Of a stretch of DNA of 64,000 nt, positions 33,101 to 42,713 are shown one piece after another. Under the pieces are notes generated by a model. The model saw nothing but the letters and a program-made list of their open reading frames with translations. It made no database searches and was not told the origin of the DNA. Source of the stretch: Candidatus Pantoea soli (GTDB taxonomy: Bacteria; Pseudomonadota; Gammaproteobacteria; Enterobacterales; Enterobacteriaceae); contig NZ_CP032702.1 in the NCBI RefSeq assembly GCF_007833795.1, forward strand, positions 1,612,001-1,676,000. Direction: 5' to 3'. The stretch's first letter is position 1; the number at the start of each line of letters is the position of its first letter. The position numbers were made by a program, and so were the translations under genes.

Positions 33101-33197
33101 CTGTCTGGCGACCGGGTTCTCCTGCCGCAGTCAGGTTAAACGCGCCGAAGGTAACGGCATGCGCCACCCGCTGCAGGCGCTGCTGGAATTGATGTAA
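30144..33197 (+). CDS. ydiJ: FAD/4Fe-4S D-2-hydroxyacid dehydrogenase YdiJ
   Basis: A 1017-residue fusion (E. coli 1018). An N-terminal FAD-binding type 4 domain (about 45-270, PRGGGTGTNGQSLNQG) is followed by a FAD-oxidase C domain (to about 570). An iron-sulfur domain has the cysteine set C673-x2-C676-x2-C679-x3-C683, and a CCG-type domain (NVGCCGMAGTYG, near 950) follows. E. coli YdiJ oxidises D-2-hydroxyglutarate-type acids. menI and ydiH, which follow in E. coli, are absent here. Confidence 0.94.
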   Translation: MIPQISQAPGLVQLVLTFLQALKEQGFTGDTATSYADRLSLSTDNSIYQLLPDAALFPRSTADVALIARLAGEARFKTLVFTPRGGGTGTNGQSLNQGIVVDMSRYMNRILEINTEQRWVRVEAGVVKDQLNAWLKPYGFFFSPELSTSNRATLGGMINTDASGQGSLVYGKTSDHVEGLRAVLLGGDILDTRAMPVGLAEQLAATPTPEGRIYREVIDRCRAQRDVILEKFPRLNRFLTGYDLRHVFSDDMQIFDLTRLLCGAEGTLAFITEARLDITPIPQVRRLVNIKYDSFDSALRNAPFMVEAQALSVETVDSKVLNLAREDIVWHSVKELIADVPDKEMQGLNIVEFAGDNAALIEQQVSALCSRLDELMAQQQGGVIGYQLCNDLAGIERIYNMRKKAVGLLGNAKGRAKPIPFVEDTAVPPEQLADYIVAFRALLDSHGLSYGMFGHVDAGVLHVRPALDMCDPQQEMLMKTLSDEVVALTARYGGLLWGEHGKGFRAQYSPDFFGETLFTELRRIKAAFDPDNRMNPGKICTPLGSNEPMMQVDAVKRGTWDRQIPLTVRNDWRGAMECNGNGLCFNFDARSPMCPSMKITRNRIHSPKGRATLTREWLRLLAEQGVDPSQLENALPEQRASLRTLISRTRNSWHARQGEYDFSHEVKEAMSGCLACKACSTQCPIKIDVPDFRARFLQLYHTRYLRPVSDHLVAAVESYAPLMARAPRAFNFFLKQPWMREFSKNHIGMVDLPLLSSPSLRQQLSGHAAMSLTLEQLEALDSAQRERCVLVVQDPFTSYYEAQLVTDFIRLIEKLGYRPVLLPFSPNGKAQHVKGFLQRFARTARKTADMLNRVARLGMPLVGVDPATVLCYRDEYQQVLGEQRGDFKVLLVHEWLQQVLADRPVEIASGEAWYLFAHCTEVTALPATPAQWQTIFARFGAKLENINVGCCGMAGTYGHERQNLENSLGIYALSWHPQMQKLPRQRCLATGFSCRSQVKRAEGNGMRHPLQALLELM

Positions 33198-33263
33198 ACA
33201 AATTGTAGGAGCCGTCACAAAGCTGGATTAGAATATCCAGCCGGCGTGACGGACAAAATCGCT

Positions 33264-33632
33264 CTACAGGCGCGTTGCCTGTGCCCAGTCGCCGCTGAGC
33301 GCCAGTTGATGACACAAACGGGTCAGCGACAGGCGCGCCAGCTGGTAAGCCTGAATCCGGAACAAACGGTCGCGATCGGCGTTGCCCATCTCCTGTACCA
33401 GACGGTGATGGAGCTTGCCCAGCGCATGCAGATAGCTGTGATCGTCGCCGTTCAGCTGGCAGAGTTCGGCCATATCGAGGCAGGTGTCATTAAAGCGGCG
33501 CAGCTGCTCAATGGAGCAGTCGGCGCGGTTAAGCTTTGCCTGAGCCAGATAGAAGTCGACGGTGCTATCGCGCAATGCAAAGCGATATTCGTCGATTTTC
33601 TGTTGCAGCCAGGCCGGAACGGACAGCGTCAT
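33264..33632 (-). CDS. unrecognised small protein behind a Fur box
   Basis: A 122-residue protein that I do not recognise. It has no signal peptide or membrane segment and is predicted mostly alpha-helical, with many Leu, Arg and Gln and four cysteines spaced too far apart for a cluster. The start at 33632 (MTLSVPAWLQQKIDEYR) has a near-consensus Fur box ending 17 bp upstream, so iron repression is likely. It is convergent with ydiJ and divergent from the suf operon, where E. coli has menI and ydiH. A role in iron limitation is inferred only from regulation and neighbours. Confidence 0.7.
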   Translation of the reverse strand: MTLSVPAWLQQKIDEYRFALRDSTVDFYLAQAKLNRADCSIEQLRRFNDTCLDMAELCQLNGDDHSYLHALGKLHHRLVQEMGNADRDRLFRIQAYQLARLSLTRLCHQLALSGDWAQATRL

Positions 33633-33648
33633 ATCGCCACCTTAATGG

Positions 33649-33667
33649 GTTAATGATAATCATTATC
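33649..33667. promoter_or_regulatory. Fur box
   Basis: GTTAATGATAATCATTATC matches 18 of 19 bases of the Fur consensus GATAATGATAATCATTATC. It is placed directly before the small gene ending at 33632 and about 350 bp before sufA. Confidence 0.88.
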
Positions 33668-34020
33668 ATATTAAACCGCGTCAGGAATGCAATTCCCGCT
33701 GTGAAATTAATTGATTTCTTATGCCTGTTACTTAAATCGGCAATAACAATCTCTTTACATCATAGAAAGGCGTAACCTATCAATCAGCATAAAAACGTAA
33801 AGTGGTATTTGAGAATTTTACGGTTTTTTAACAGGTTACGCCGGCGACGCCGGGAACAGATTCGCCCTTACAGGATGGTGTGGAGTGACTATGCTTAATA
33901 AAGCAGCGGTCAAAAACAGCACGAGATGATTATCCCTGCAAAACAAGAGGTTGAAGTGATATCTGATATCACTACCATAGGGGGATAGCCTGAAAAGGCC
34001 CAGACTTACGAGGTAACACT
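33668..34020 (+). promoter_or_regulatory. suf operon upstream region with nested inverted repeats
   Basis: 353 bp with no gene. A perfect 10-bp inverted repeat GGCGTAACCT / AGGTTACGCC (33769-33778, 33833-33842) encloses an AT-rich hairpin AAAACGTAAA / TTTACGGTTTT followed by Ts (33793-33829). Further on, before sufA, lies a palindromic GATATCTGATATC at 33958-33970. E. coli suf is controlled by OxyR, IscR, Fur and IHF in this interval; I cannot place those sites reliably. Confidence 0.5.
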
Positions 34021-34395
34021 ATGTCATCAGTAAATGCAGCGTCTTTTTCACCCGATGATTTCGTCTGGAAAGGGCTCACGCTGACCGAGTCAGCGGCAAA
34101 ACAGATTCTCAGCCTGGTGGAACAGGACCCGGAAGTAAAGGGCCTGAAACTGGGCGTGAAACAGTCCGGCTGTGCCGGCTTTGGTTATGTCATGGATCTG
34201 GTAAAAGAGCCAGCCGATGACGACCTGCAGTTTGAGCAATTCGGCGCAAAACTGTTTGTGCCGCTTCAGGCGATGCCGTTTGTTGACGGTACCGAACTGG
34301 ACTATGTCCGTGAAGGCCTGAACCAGATTTTTAAATTCAACAACCCTAAAGCTCAGCACGCCTGCGGGTGCGGTGAAAGCTTTGGCGTCGAGTAA
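34021..34395 (+). CDS. sufA: Fe-S cluster carrier SufA
   Basis: An A-type carrier protein of the SUF pathway, 124 residues, delivering Fe-S clusters to apo-enzymes under oxidative stress or iron lack. The three cluster ligands are Cys51 (KQSGCAGFG) and Cys115 and Cys117 (ACGCGESF). It is the first gene of a six-gene operon; sufB follows after 7 bp. The GAGGTAAC ribosome site supports this start. Confidence 0.95.
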   Translation: MSSVNAASFSPDDFVWKGLTLTESAAKQILSLVEQDPEVKGLKLGVKQSGCAGFGYVMDLVKEPADDDLQFEQFGAKLFVPLQAMPFVDGTELDYVREGLNQIFKFNNPKAQHACGCGESFGVE

Positions 34396-34402
34396 GTGAA
34401 AT

Positions 34403-35896
34403 ATGTCACGACACAGCGAAGCATCTGACGATGTACAAACCTGGGAAGGCAGCCTGAACTACAAAGAAGGCTTCTTCACCCAGCTGCAAACCGACGAACT
34501 GGCACACGGCATCAATGAAGATGTGGTGCGCGCCATTTCGGCCAAACGTAACGAACCGGAGTGGATGCTGGAATTCCGCCTCAAGGCCTTCCGTGCCTGG
34601 CTGGAGATGGAAGAGCCACACTGGCTGAAAGCGCATTACGACAAGCTCGATTATCAGGATTACAGTTACTACTCTGCGCCATCCTGCGGTAACTGCGACG
34701 ACAGCTGCGCCTCCGAACCGGGTGCCACTCAGGCTTCCGGCAGCGTCGCGTCCAGCGAATACCTGACGAAAGAAGTCGAAGATGCCTTTAATCAGCTGGG
34801 CGTACCGGTGCGCGAAGGGAAAGAAGTTGCGGTTGACGCGATTTTTGACTCCGTCTCCGTCTCCACTACCTATCGTGACAAACTGGCAGAGCAGGGCATT
34901 ATTTTCTGCTCTTTCGGCGAAGCCATTCACGATCATCCGGAGCTGGTGCAGAAGTATCTGGGCACCGTTGTGCCGCATAACGATAACTTCTTTGCGGCGC
35001 TGAACTCGGCGGTGGCCTCTGACGGTACCTTCGTCTACATCCCGAAAGGCGTGCGTTGCCCGATGGAGCTGTCGACCTATTTCCGCATCAACGCGGCCAA
35101 AACCGGTCAGTTCGAACGCACCATCCTGATTGCCGATGAAGACAGCTACGTCAGCTACATCGAAGGCTGCTCCGCGCCGGTGCGTGACACCTATCAGCTG
35201 CACGCTGCTGTGGTGGAAGTGATCATTCACAAGAACGCTGAAGTGAAATACTCCACCGTTCAGAACTGGTTCCCGGGCGGCGAAGGTGAAGGCGGTATTC
35301 TGAACTTCGTGACCAAGCGCGCCCTGTGCGAAGGTGACCACAGCAAGATGTCGTGGACCCAGTCTGAAACCGGTTCAGCCATCACCTGGAAGTACCCAAG
35401 CTGTATTCTGCGCGGTGACCATTCTGTCGGTGAGTTTTACTCTGTGGCGCTGACCAGTGGCCGTCAGCAGGCGGATACCGGCACCAAGATGATCCACATT
35501 GGTAAAAACACCCGGTCGACCATCATTTCTAAAGGGATCTCGGCCGGTAAGAGCCAGAACACCTACCGCGGGCTGGTGAAAATTATGCCGACGGCAACGA
35601 ACGCACGTAACTTTACCCAGTGCGATTCCATGCTGATTGGCCCGGATTGTGGTGCGCATACGTTCCCGTATGTCGAAACCCGCAACAACAGCGCTCAGCT
35701 GGAGCACGAAGCCACCACGTCGCGTATCGGTGAAGATCAGATGTTCTACTGCCTGCAGCGCGGCATCAGCGAAGAAGATGCGATCTCCATGATCGTGAAT
35801 GGCTTCTGTAAAGACGTTTTCTCCGAGCTGCCACTGGAATTCGCCGTGGAAGCGCAAAAACTGTTAGCCATCAGCCTTGAGCACAGTGTCGGCTGA
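34403..35896 (+). CDS. sufB: Fe-S scaffold subunit SufB
   Basis: A 497-residue scaffold subunit of the SufBC2D complex, where sulfur from SufS/SufE is built into clusters. The C-terminal beta-helix core includes the conserved region [19 protein letters not shown] and the [16 protein letters not shown] segment shared with SufD. An N-terminal CGNCDDSC cysteine patch lies near residue 95. Length matches E. coli (495). sufC follows after 39 bp. Confidence 0.96.
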   Translation: MSRHSEASDDVQTWEGSLNYKEGFFTQLQTDELAHGINEDVVRAISAKRNEPEWMLEFRLKAFRAWLEMEEPHWLKAHYDKLDYQDYSYYSAPSCGNCDDSCASEPGATQASGSVASSEYLTKEVEDAFNQLGVPVREGKEVAVDAIFDSVSVSTTYRDKLAEQGIIFCSFGEAIHDHPELVQKYLGTVVPHNDNFFAALNSAVASDGTFVYIPKGVRCPMELSTYFRINAAKTGQFERTILIADEDSYVSYIEGCSAPVRDTYQLHAAVVEVIIHKNAEVKYSTVQNWFPGGEGEGGILNFVTKRALCEGDHSKMSWTQSETGSAITWKYPSCILRGDHSVGEFYSVALTSGRQQADTGTKMIHIGKNTRSTIISKGISAGKSQNTYRGLVKIMPTATNARNFTQCDSMLIGPDCGAHTFPYVETRNNSAQLEHEATTSRIGEDQMFYCLQRGISEEDAISMIVNGFCKDVFSELPLEFAVEAQKLLAISLEHSVG

Positions 35897-35935
35897 TGCC
35901 ACACGCGTTGCCGGAAGCAATGTGAAGGAAAGAGT

Positions 35936-36682
35936 ATGTTAAGCATTAAAGATTTACAGGTTAGCGTTGAAGACAAAGAGATTTTGCGCGGTCTGAACCT
36001 TGAAGTGAAGCCGGGCGAAGTGCATGCCATCATGGGACCTAACGGTTCCGGCAAAAGCACCCTGTCTGCCACGCTGGCTGGCCGTGAAGATTATGAAATC
36101 ACCGGCGGTTCCGTGACCTTCAAAGGCAAAGATCTGCTGGCGCTGGAGCCGGAAGAGCGTGCCGGTGAAGGCATCTTCATGGCATTCCAGTATCCGGTTG
36201 AAATTCCGGGCGTCAGCAACCAGTTTTTCCTGCAGACTTCAGTCAACGCGGTACGCAAATACCGTGAGCAGGAAGAGCTGGATCGTTTTGATTTCCAGGA
36301 CTTCATTGAAGACAAGATCAAACTGCTGAAAATGCCGGAAGATTTGCTGACCCGTTCCGTGAACGTCGGCTTCTCCGGCGGTGAAAAAAAGCGTAACGAC
36401 ATTCTGCAGATGGCGGCACTGGAGCCAGAGCTGTGTATCCTTGATGAAACCGATTCCGGTCTGGATATCGATGCCCTGAAGATTGTCTCGGAAGGCGTTA
36501 ACAGCCTGCGCGATGGCAAACGTTCGTTCATCATCGTCACGCACTATCAGCGTATCCTTGATTACATCAAGCCGGATCACGTGCACGTGCTGTATCAGGG
36601 CAAAATCGTGAAGTCTGGCGACTTTACGCTGGTGAAACAGCTGGAGGAGCAAGGCTATGGCTGGCTTACCGACCAGGAGTGA
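35936..36682 (+). CDS. sufC: SUF complex ATPase SufC
   Basis: A cytoplasmic ABC-type ATPase (248 residues) that drives shape changes of SufBC2D rather than transport. Walker A GPNGSGKST is near residues 34-42, the signature is the SUF-specific FSGGEKKRN, and Walker B is CILDETDSGLD. It overlaps the start of sufD by 26 bp, indicating translational coupling. Confidence 0.96.
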   Translation: MLSIKDLQVSVEDKEILRGLNLEVKPGEVHAIMGPNGSGKSTLSATLAGREDYEITGGSVTFKGKDLLALEPEERAGEGIFMAFQYPVEIPGVSNQFFLQTSVNAVRKYREQEELDRFDFQDFIEDKIKLLKMPEDLLTRSVNVGFSGGEKKRNDILQMAALEPELCILDETDSGLDIDALKIVSEGVNSLRDGKRSFIIVTHYQRILDYIKPDHVHVLYQGKIVKSGDFTLVKQLEEQGYGWLTDQE

Positions 36683-37934
36683 TAACGCGCTGCAGCAGTG
36701 GCATCACCTGTTTGAATCGCGCGGTGATGCGCGTTCCCTGCAGGCGCAGCAGCACTGGCAGCAACTGATGCGTCTCGGCCTGCCTACGCGCAAGCACGAG
36801 CACTGGAAATACACCTCGCTGGACAGCCTGCTGGCACAGCAGTTCGTACTGCCGGACGCGCACAGCGTCAGCGCTGAACAGATCGCGCAGCTGGCGCTGC
36901 CGCTGGATGCCATTCGTCTGGTGTTTGTTGACGGTCGCTTCCAGCCGGAGCTGAGCGCACGCGACACCGAACTGTTTGAGGTGCAGCACAGCCGGGCCGC
37001 AGAGCGTCGTCCGCTGCCGGCACCGGTTCAGCCGGAAGTGTTTCTGCACCTGACAGAGAGCCTGGCAGAAGAGGTGACGTCCATTCGCCTGCCGCGCGGC
37101 AAAGCGGCTGCCCGTCCGCTCTATCTGCTGCACGTTACCAGTGGCAAGGCGGATGCGCTGAATACCGTGCATCACCGTCACCATCTGGAGCTGGAGCAGA
37201 GCGCAGAAGCACAGGTGATTGAACATTACGTCAGCCTGGATGCCACGGCGCACTTCACCGGCGCGCGCTTCACCTTCAGCGTGGCGGATAACGCCCGGCT
37301 GCAGCATATTAAGCTGGCGTTTGAAGACAGCCGCAGCTACCACTTTGCGCATAACGACATCGTGATTGGTCGTGATGCCCAAGTCAGCAGCAACAGCTTC
37401 CTGCTGGGTGCCGGTCTGTCGCGTCACAACACCAGCGTTCAGCTCAACGGTGAAAACACCCAGCTGTCGCTGAACAGTCTGGTTCTGCCGGTGGGGGCTG
37501 AAGTTGCGGATACCCGTAGCTATCTGGAGCATAACAAAGGCTACTGCCTGAGCCGTCAGCTGCATAAAACCATTTCGCGCGAAAAGGGCCGCTCCGTCTT
37601 CAACGGTCACATCAAAGTGGCGCAGCATGCGCTGAAAACCGATGGACAGATGACCAATAACAACCTGTTACTGGGGCGTCTGGCGGAAGTGGACACCAAG
37701 CCACAGCTGGAAATCTATGCGGATGATGTGAAGTGCAGCCACGGTGCGACCATTGGCCGTATCGATGACGAACAGATGTTCTATCTGCGCTCACGCGGCA
37801 TCGCGGAAGACGCTGCCCAGCAGATGATCATCCACGCATTTGCCGCTGAACTGACGGAAGCGCTGGAGGATGAAACCCTGCGCGCCGCGGTCTTGCAGCG
37901 TATCACTGACCGTTTCCCCGGAGTTGCGTCATGA
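36657..37934 (+). CDS. sufD: SUF complex subunit SufD
   Basis: A 425-residue SufB paralogue of the SufBC2D scaffold, needed for iron entry. The C-terminal beta-helix has [27 protein letters not shown] sequence, in which the conserved His follows the Cys. The start at 36657 lies inside sufC, and the last 4 bp (ATGA) overlap sufS, so the operon is tightly coupled. Confidence 0.96.
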   Translation: MAGLPTRSDNALQQWHHLFESRGDARSLQAQQHWQQLMRLGLPTRKHEHWKYTSLDSLLAQQFVLPDAHSVSAEQIAQLALPLDAIRLVFVDGRFQPELSARDTELFEVQHSRAAERRPLPAPVQPEVFLHLTESLAEEVTSIRLPRGKAAARPLYLLHVTSGKADALNTVHHRHHLELEQSAEAQVIEHYVSLDATAHFTGARFTFSVADNARLQHIKLAFEDSRSYHFAHNDIVIGRDAQVSSNSFLLGAGLSRHNTSVQLNGENTQLSLNSLVLPVGAEVADTRSYLEHNKGYCLSRQLHKTISREKGRSVFNGHIKVAQHALKTDGQMTNNNLLLGRLAEVDTKPQLEIYADDVKCSHGATIGRIDDEQMFYLRSRGIAEDAAQQMIIHAFAAELTEALEDETLRAAVLQRITDRFPGVAS

Positions 37935-39154
37935 GTTTTGATCCCGCACGAGTCAGAGCGGAGTTTCCGATTCTGAGTCGTGAGGTCAACGGACATCCGC
38001 TGGCCTACCTCGACAGCGCGGCCAGCGCACAGCGTCCGCTCGCCGTGATCAATGCGGAAAGTCACTTCTACCAGCACGGCTACGCCGCCGTGCACCGCGG
38101 TATTCACTCGCTGAGTGCCCAGGCCACCACAGACATGGAAAACGTGCGCGCGCAGGCGGCGCGTTTTCTCAATGCGCCGTCTGCCGAAGAGATTATCTTT
38201 GTCAAAGGCACGACCGAAGGCATTAACCTGGTGGCTAATAGCTGGGGCGGCAGCCAGCTGCAGCCCGGCGATAACCTGATCATCACTGAAATGGAGCATC
38301 ACGCCAACATCGTGCCATGGCAGATGGTGGCAGAGCGCACCGGTGCGGAAATTCGCGTACTGCCGCTGAATGATAACGGTGAGCTGGCAACGGAACAGCT
38401 GGCGGGGCTGATCGACAGCCGTACCCGGCTGCTGGCGGTTACCCATGTCTCCAACGTACTGGGCACCGTGAACCCGGTTAAAGCGCTGGTGGCGCAGGCG
38501 AAAGCCGCTGGCGTGCTGACGCTGATCGACGGTGCGCAGGCGGTGATGCACCACGCAGTGGATGTACAGGATATTGGCTGTGATTTTTATGTCTTTTCCG
38601 GACATAAAATTTACGGTCCTACCGGCACTGGCGTGCTTTACGCGCGCAAGGCGCTGCAGGAGATCATGCCGCCCTGGGAAGGCGGGGGGTCAATGATTGC
38701 CCAGGTTAGCCTGCCGACCGGGACCACCTGGAACACGACGCCGTGGCGTTTTGAAGCCGGTACGCCGAATACCGGTGGCATCATCGGCCTGGGGGCCGCG
38801 CTGACGTGGATCAGTGAGCTGGGACTCGACGCTATTCACCAGCGTGAAACGCAGCTGATGCGTTATGCGCTGGATAAGCTGGCCTCGGTGCCGGATATCC
38901 ACATTTACGGACCGGCTGAGCGCAGCGGCGTCATTGCCTTCAACCTCGGCAAACACCACGCCTTTGACGTGGGCAGCTTCCTCGACCAGTACGGTATCGC
39001 CATTCGCACCGGCCATCACTGCGCGATGCCGCTGATGCGCCATTACGCCGTACCGGCAATGTGCCGCGCCTCATTCGCGCTGTATAACACCGAAGAGGAA
39101 GCCGATCGCCTGGCGACCGGTCTGACGCGTATTCACCGCCTGTTAGGCGGCTGA
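37931..39154 (+). CDS. sufS: cysteine desulfurase SufS
   Basis: A PLP enzyme (407 residues) that takes sulfur from L-cysteine as a persulfide on Cys364 ([13 protein letters not shown]) and hands it to SufE. The PLP lysine is in [12 protein letters not shown]. Group II desulfurase sequence throughout. Its E. coli counterpart can also act on selenocysteine. It is 20 bp from sufE. Confidence 0.96.
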   Translation: MSFDPARVRAEFPILSREVNGHPLAYLDSAASAQRPLAVINAESHFYQHGYAAVHRGIHSLSAQATTDMENVRAQAARFLNAPSAEEIIFVKGTTEGINLVANSWGGSQLQPGDNLIITEMEHHANIVPWQMVAERTGAEIRVLPLNDNGELATEQLAGLIDSRTRLLAVTHVSNVLGTVNPVKALVAQAKAAGVLTLIDGAQAVMHHAVDVQDIGCDFYVFSGHKIYGPTGTGVLYARKALQEIMPPWEGGGSMIAQVSLPTGTTWNTTPWRFEAGTPNTGGIIGLGAALTWISELGLDAIHQRETQLMRYALDKLASVPDIHIYGPAERSGVIAFNLGKHHAFDVGSFLDQYGIAIRTGHHCAMPLMRHYAVPAMCRASFALYNTEEEADRLATGLTRIHRLLGG

Positions 39155-39174
39155 ACAGATTTCAGGAGTAATGG

Positions 39175-39591
39175 ATGGCAAATTTGCCGGATAAAGAGAA
39201 ACTGGTCCGCAACTTTAACCGTTGCGCCAACTGGGAAGAGAAGTATCTCTACATCATTGAACTCGGGGCAAAATTACCAGAATCCTCTGAAAGCTTACAC
39301 CAGCCGGAACACGTGATTTCCGGCTGTCAAAGCCAAGTCTGGATCCGGATGACGCCCCAGGCTGACGGCACCATCGCCTTTGAAGGCGACAGTGATGCAG
39401 CCATTGTTAAGGGCTTGATTGCTGTGGTATTTAGCCTGTATCAGGGGCTGAAAGCCAGCGACATTCTGGCGCTTGATGTAGGACACTGGTTCGGTGAGCT
39501 GGCCCTGACCCAGCACCTCACCCCCTCGCGTTCGCAGGGGCTGGAAGCGATGATTCGCGCAATCCGCCATAACGCTCAGGCGCTCAGCTAA
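39175..39591 (+). CDS. sufE: sulfur acceptor SufE
   Basis: A 138-residue partner that accepts persulfide sulfur from SufS on Cys51 ([11 protein letters not shown]) and passes it to SufB. It is the last gene of sufABCDSE. A GC-rich inverted repeat AGACCCC/GGGGTCT at 39603-39625 follows, but it lacks a T-run, so some read-through to ldtE is possible. Confidence 0.95.
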   Translation: MANLPDKEKLVRNFNRCANWEEKYLYIIELGAKLPESSESLHQPEHVISGCQSQVWIRMTPQADGTIAFEGDSDAAIVKGLIAVVFSLYQGLKASDILALDVGHWFGELALTQHLTPSRSQGLEAMIRAIRHNAQALS

Positions 39592-39652
39592 GTTACACTC
39601 TCCAGACCCCGGCATGACCGGGGTCTGTTCCCTCCGACAAAGAGAAAATTGC

Positions 39653-40681
39653 ATGAGACCCGCGTTACGTTTAGCCGGTGCAGTGCTGTTGTCCTGTATC
39701 GGACTGTCTGCACCCGCCTTTGCCACGGAATACCCCCTGCCAGCCGATAACAGCCGTTTAATCGGTGAAAACACGCTGACGACTGTCCCTGATGATAAAC
39801 GCCCGCTGGAGAGCATTGCCGCGCGCTACAAGATTGGCCTGCTTGGTATGCTGGAAGCCAACCCCGGCGTTGACCCGTGGCTGCCCAAAGCCGGCACGCA
39901 GTTAACCGTGCCGCTGCAAATGCTGCTACCGGATGCGCCACGCGAAGGTATCGTGGTGAATCTGGCAGAACTCCGCCTCTATTACTACCCCAAAGGGGAG
40001 CAGCGCGTGGTGGTGTACCCGATTGGGATTGGCCAGCTTGGCGCAGCGACGCCCAGCATGGTGACCAGCATCAGCCAGAAGATCCCGAATCCGACGTGGA
40101 CGCCCACGGTGAACATCCGCAAGCGTTACGCGAAAGAGGGCATAACGCTGCCGGGCGTGGTGCCGGCAGGCCCGGATAATCCGATGGGGCTGTTTGCGCT
40201 GCGTCTGGCACGTGGCACCGGACAATACCTGATTCATGGCACCAATGCTGATTTCGGGATTGGCATGCGCGTCAGCTCGGGCTGTATCCGCCTGCGTCCG
40301 GATGACATTGAAGCGCTGTTTAATAGCGTGCCGAAGGGCACCCGCGTGCAGATAGTAAATCAGCCTGTCAAGTATGCGGTGGAGCCGGACGGCAAACGCT
40401 ATATCGAAGTCCATCAGCCGCTGTCGCGCACCGAGAAAGACGATCCGCAAACCATGCCGATCCCGCTGACCGCACAGCTGAAAAGCTTTATGAAGAGTCC
40501 GAAGAGCGATACGGCACTGATCAAAGCGGCCATTGAGCGGCGCTCGGGGATGCCGGTACTGGTGAGCAGCGGGGAGCCGGTCAGCGATGAAAACGCGCTG
40601 CCGTTTCAGCAGCCGGTGCAGCCGTCAGGAGAAACGGCGGGCGATCGGGCAGGCGTGACGCAGGCCGTCGCACAACCCTGA
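39653..40681 (+). CDS. ldtE: L,D-transpeptidase LdtE (YnhG)
   Basis: A periplasmic enzyme making 3-3 (mDAP-mDAP) murein cross-links. 342 residues: signal peptide ending at about Ala23 (APAFA-TEY), a LysM-like region, then the YkuD domain with HGTN and catalytic Cys211 in SSGCIRLRPDD. The start at 39653 is chosen because it begins the signal peptide; the frame extends to 39614. It lies between sufE and lpp as in E. coli. Lpp is itself tied to murein by paralogues of this enzyme family. Confidence 0.94.
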   Translation: MRPALRLAGAVLLSCIGLSAPAFATEYPLPADNSRLIGENTLTTVPDDKRPLESIAARYKIGLLGMLEANPGVDPWLPKAGTQLTVPLQMLLPDAPREGIVVNLAELRLYYYPKGEQRVVVYPIGIGQLGAATPSMVTSISQKIPNPTWTPTVNIRKRYAKEGITLPGVVPAGPDNPMGLFALRLARGTGQYLIHGTNADFGIGMRVSSGCIRLRPDDIEALFNSVPKGTRVQIVNQPVKYAVEPDGKRYIEVHQPLSRTEKDDPQTMPIPLTAQLKSFMKSPKSDTALIKAAIERRSGMPVLVSSGEPVSDENALPFQQPVQPSGETAGDRAGVTQAVAQP

Positions 40682-40713
40682 TTCAGGGCCAGCGGAGGGC
40701 GCAGAATCAGGAC

Positions 40714-40745
40714 AAAAAAAATGGTGCCACATGGGCACCATTTTT
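40714..40745. terminator. bidirectional terminator between ldtE and lpp
   Basis: The stem ATGGTGCC(AC) / (AT)GGGCACCAT is flanked by A7 on one side and T5 on the other, serving the convergent ldtE and lpp genes. Confidence 0.9.
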
Positions 40746-40758
40746 CAAACCAGAACTC

Positions 40759-40998
<240 letters not shown>

Positions 40999-41039
40999 TT
41001 ATACCCTCTAGATTGAGTTAATCTCCATGTAGCGTTACA

Positions 41040-41070
41040 AGTATTACACAAAGCTTTTTAAGTTGAGAAT
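41040..41070 (-). promoter_or_regulatory. lpp promoter
   Basis: Minus-strand AATACT at 41040-41045 within GTGTAATACTTGTAACG corresponds to the -10 of E. coli lpp. The upstream A+T-rich TTCTCAACTTAAAAAG holds the -35 region, and the leader is also conserved. Confidence 0.65.
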
Positions 41071-41249
41071 AAATTTTTGATGAGAACATGCTTAAATTTG
41101 ATCGTTCGCTCAAAGAAGCAGCGTTTCGCAGAACATGATGAAAATATTTAGCGAAAACAGAGAGATTTAATCGGATTAACCTTAATTCGGCGGGATATTG
41201 AATAGTTATTATCGATTGGAATTTTCTGCTTTGTGTCGCAGACGCGGAA

Positions 41250-41280
41250 TAAAAAAAGCGCCGTTAAAGGCGCTTTTTTA
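41250..41280 (-). terminator. terminator after pykF
   Basis: The stem AAAAAGCGCC / GGCGCTTTTTT has a short loop, 20 bp past the pykF stop on the minus strand. Confidence 0.88.
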
Positions 41281-41300
41281 AATAAACATTCAACCGTCAA

Positions 41301-42713
41301 TCAGAGTACGTGGACGGAGGCCGTATTGGTGGTTCCGCTCGGTACCAGCGCACCGGAAACCATCACCACCACATCGCCTTTCTGCGCATAACCGCTCTCC
41401 AGCGCCATCTCTTTACCGATGCGGTAGAAGTCGTCGGTCGAGGCAATTTCCGACACCAGACGCGTCTCCACGCCTTTGGTCAGGATCAGCTGACGTGCGG
41501 TGGTCTGGTTGGTGGTGAGTGCCAGAATGGTGGCATCCGGGAAGTATTTACGGACCGATTTCGCGGATTTCCCGCCTTCGGTCGCCACAACAATCAGCGG
41601 CGCTTCCAGTTTCTCAGCGGTCTCAACCGCACCGCGGCAGACAGCTTCGGTGATGCGCAGTTTGCGCGAATCTTTCAGTTCGTCAATGCGCGATTTCATC
41701 ACGCGGTCAGTACGCTCACAGATGGTCGCCATGATAGTGACCGATTCCAGCGGATATTTACCCTTCGCACTCTCACCGGAAAGCATCACCGCATCGGTGC
41801 CATCGAGGATGGCGTTCGCCACGTCGCCGGCTTCTGCGCGGGTAGGGCGCGGGTTCTTGATCATCGAGTCCAGCATCTGCGTGGCGGTGATCACCACTTT
41901 GCGGGCTTTATTACACTTCTTGATCATCATCTTCTGCGCGAAGATCACTTCTTCAACCGGGATCTCTACGCCGAGATCGCCGCGCGCCACCATGATGCCA
42001 TCCGAGGCTTCAAGAATCTCGTCGAAGTTATTCAGGCCTTCCTGGTTTTCGATTTTAGAGATGATCTGGATGTGCTCGCCGCCGTGCGCTTTCAGGTGCT
42101 CACGAATTTCCAGCACGTCAGAACGCTTACGGATAAAGGATGCCGCCACAAAATCCACGCCCTGTTCACAGCCGAAGATCAGGTCGCGTTTGTCTTTTTC
42201 CGCCAGTGCAGGCAGCTGAATGGAGACGCCCGGCAGGTTAACGCCTTTGTTCTCGCCCAGATCGCCATTGTTAAGCACCTGGCACACCACAGTGTTTTCG
42301 GTCACTTCGGTGACCTGCATACCAATCAGGCCATCGTCCACCAGCACGGTGTTACCGATTTTCAGGTCTTCAGTGAAACCGGCATAGGTCACGGCAACGC
42401 GTTCGTTATTACCGATAACGGACTGATCGGTGGTGAAAGTAAAGGTCTGGCCGGCTTTCAGCGAAACGTCATTGCCACCTTCCAGCTTCATGGTGCGGAT
42501 TTCCGGGCCTTTGGTGTCCAGCAGAATCGCGGCCTGACGGCCGGTTTTTTCCATGACGGCACGCATGTTTTTGATGCGCTGACCATGTTCGGCATAATCC
42601 CCGTGAGAGAAGTTCAGGCGCATGACATTCATGCCCGCTTCCAGCAGTTGAGTCAGCATCTCTTCGGATTCGGTTTTCGGACCGATAGTACAAACGATCT
42701 TGGTCTTTTTCAT
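41301..42713 (-). CDS. pykF: pyruvate kinase I
   Basis: Final step of glycolysis: PEP plus ADP to pyruvate and ATP, activated by fructose 1,6-bisphosphate. It has 470 residues, identical in length to E. coli PykF. Motifs are [12 protein letters not shown] at the N-terminus, the active-site signature [29 protein letters not shown], and [10 protein letters not shown] perfect Cra site about 210 bp upstream fits catabolite control opposite to ppsA. Confidence 0.97.
   Translation of the reverse strand: MKKTKIVCTIGPKTESEEMLTQLLEAGMNVMRLNFSHGDYAEHGQRIKNMRAVMEKTGRQAAILLDTKGPEIRTMKLEGGNDVSLKAGQTFTFTTDQSVIGNNERVAVTYAGFTEDLKIGNTVLVDDGLIGMQVTEVTENTVVCQVLNNGDLGENKGVNLPGVSIQLPALAEKDKRDLIFGCEQGVDFVAASFIRKRSDVLEIREHLKAHGGEHIQIISKIENQEGLNNFDEILEASDGIMVARGDLGVEIPVEEVIFAQKMMIKKCNKARKVVITATQMLDSMIKNPRPTRAEAGDVANAILDGTDAVMLSGESAKGKYPLESVTIMATICERTDRVMKSRIDELKDSRKLRITEAVCRGAVETAEKLEAPLIVVATEGGKSAKSVRKYFPDATILALTTNQTTARQLILTKGVETRLVSEIASTDDFYRIGKEMALESGYAQKGDVVVMVSGALVPSGTTNTASVHVL

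Noticed and set aside
33668..33830. RyhB sRNA
   Set aside because: A Fur box is present, but the conserved RyhB core and GC-rich terminator are not.
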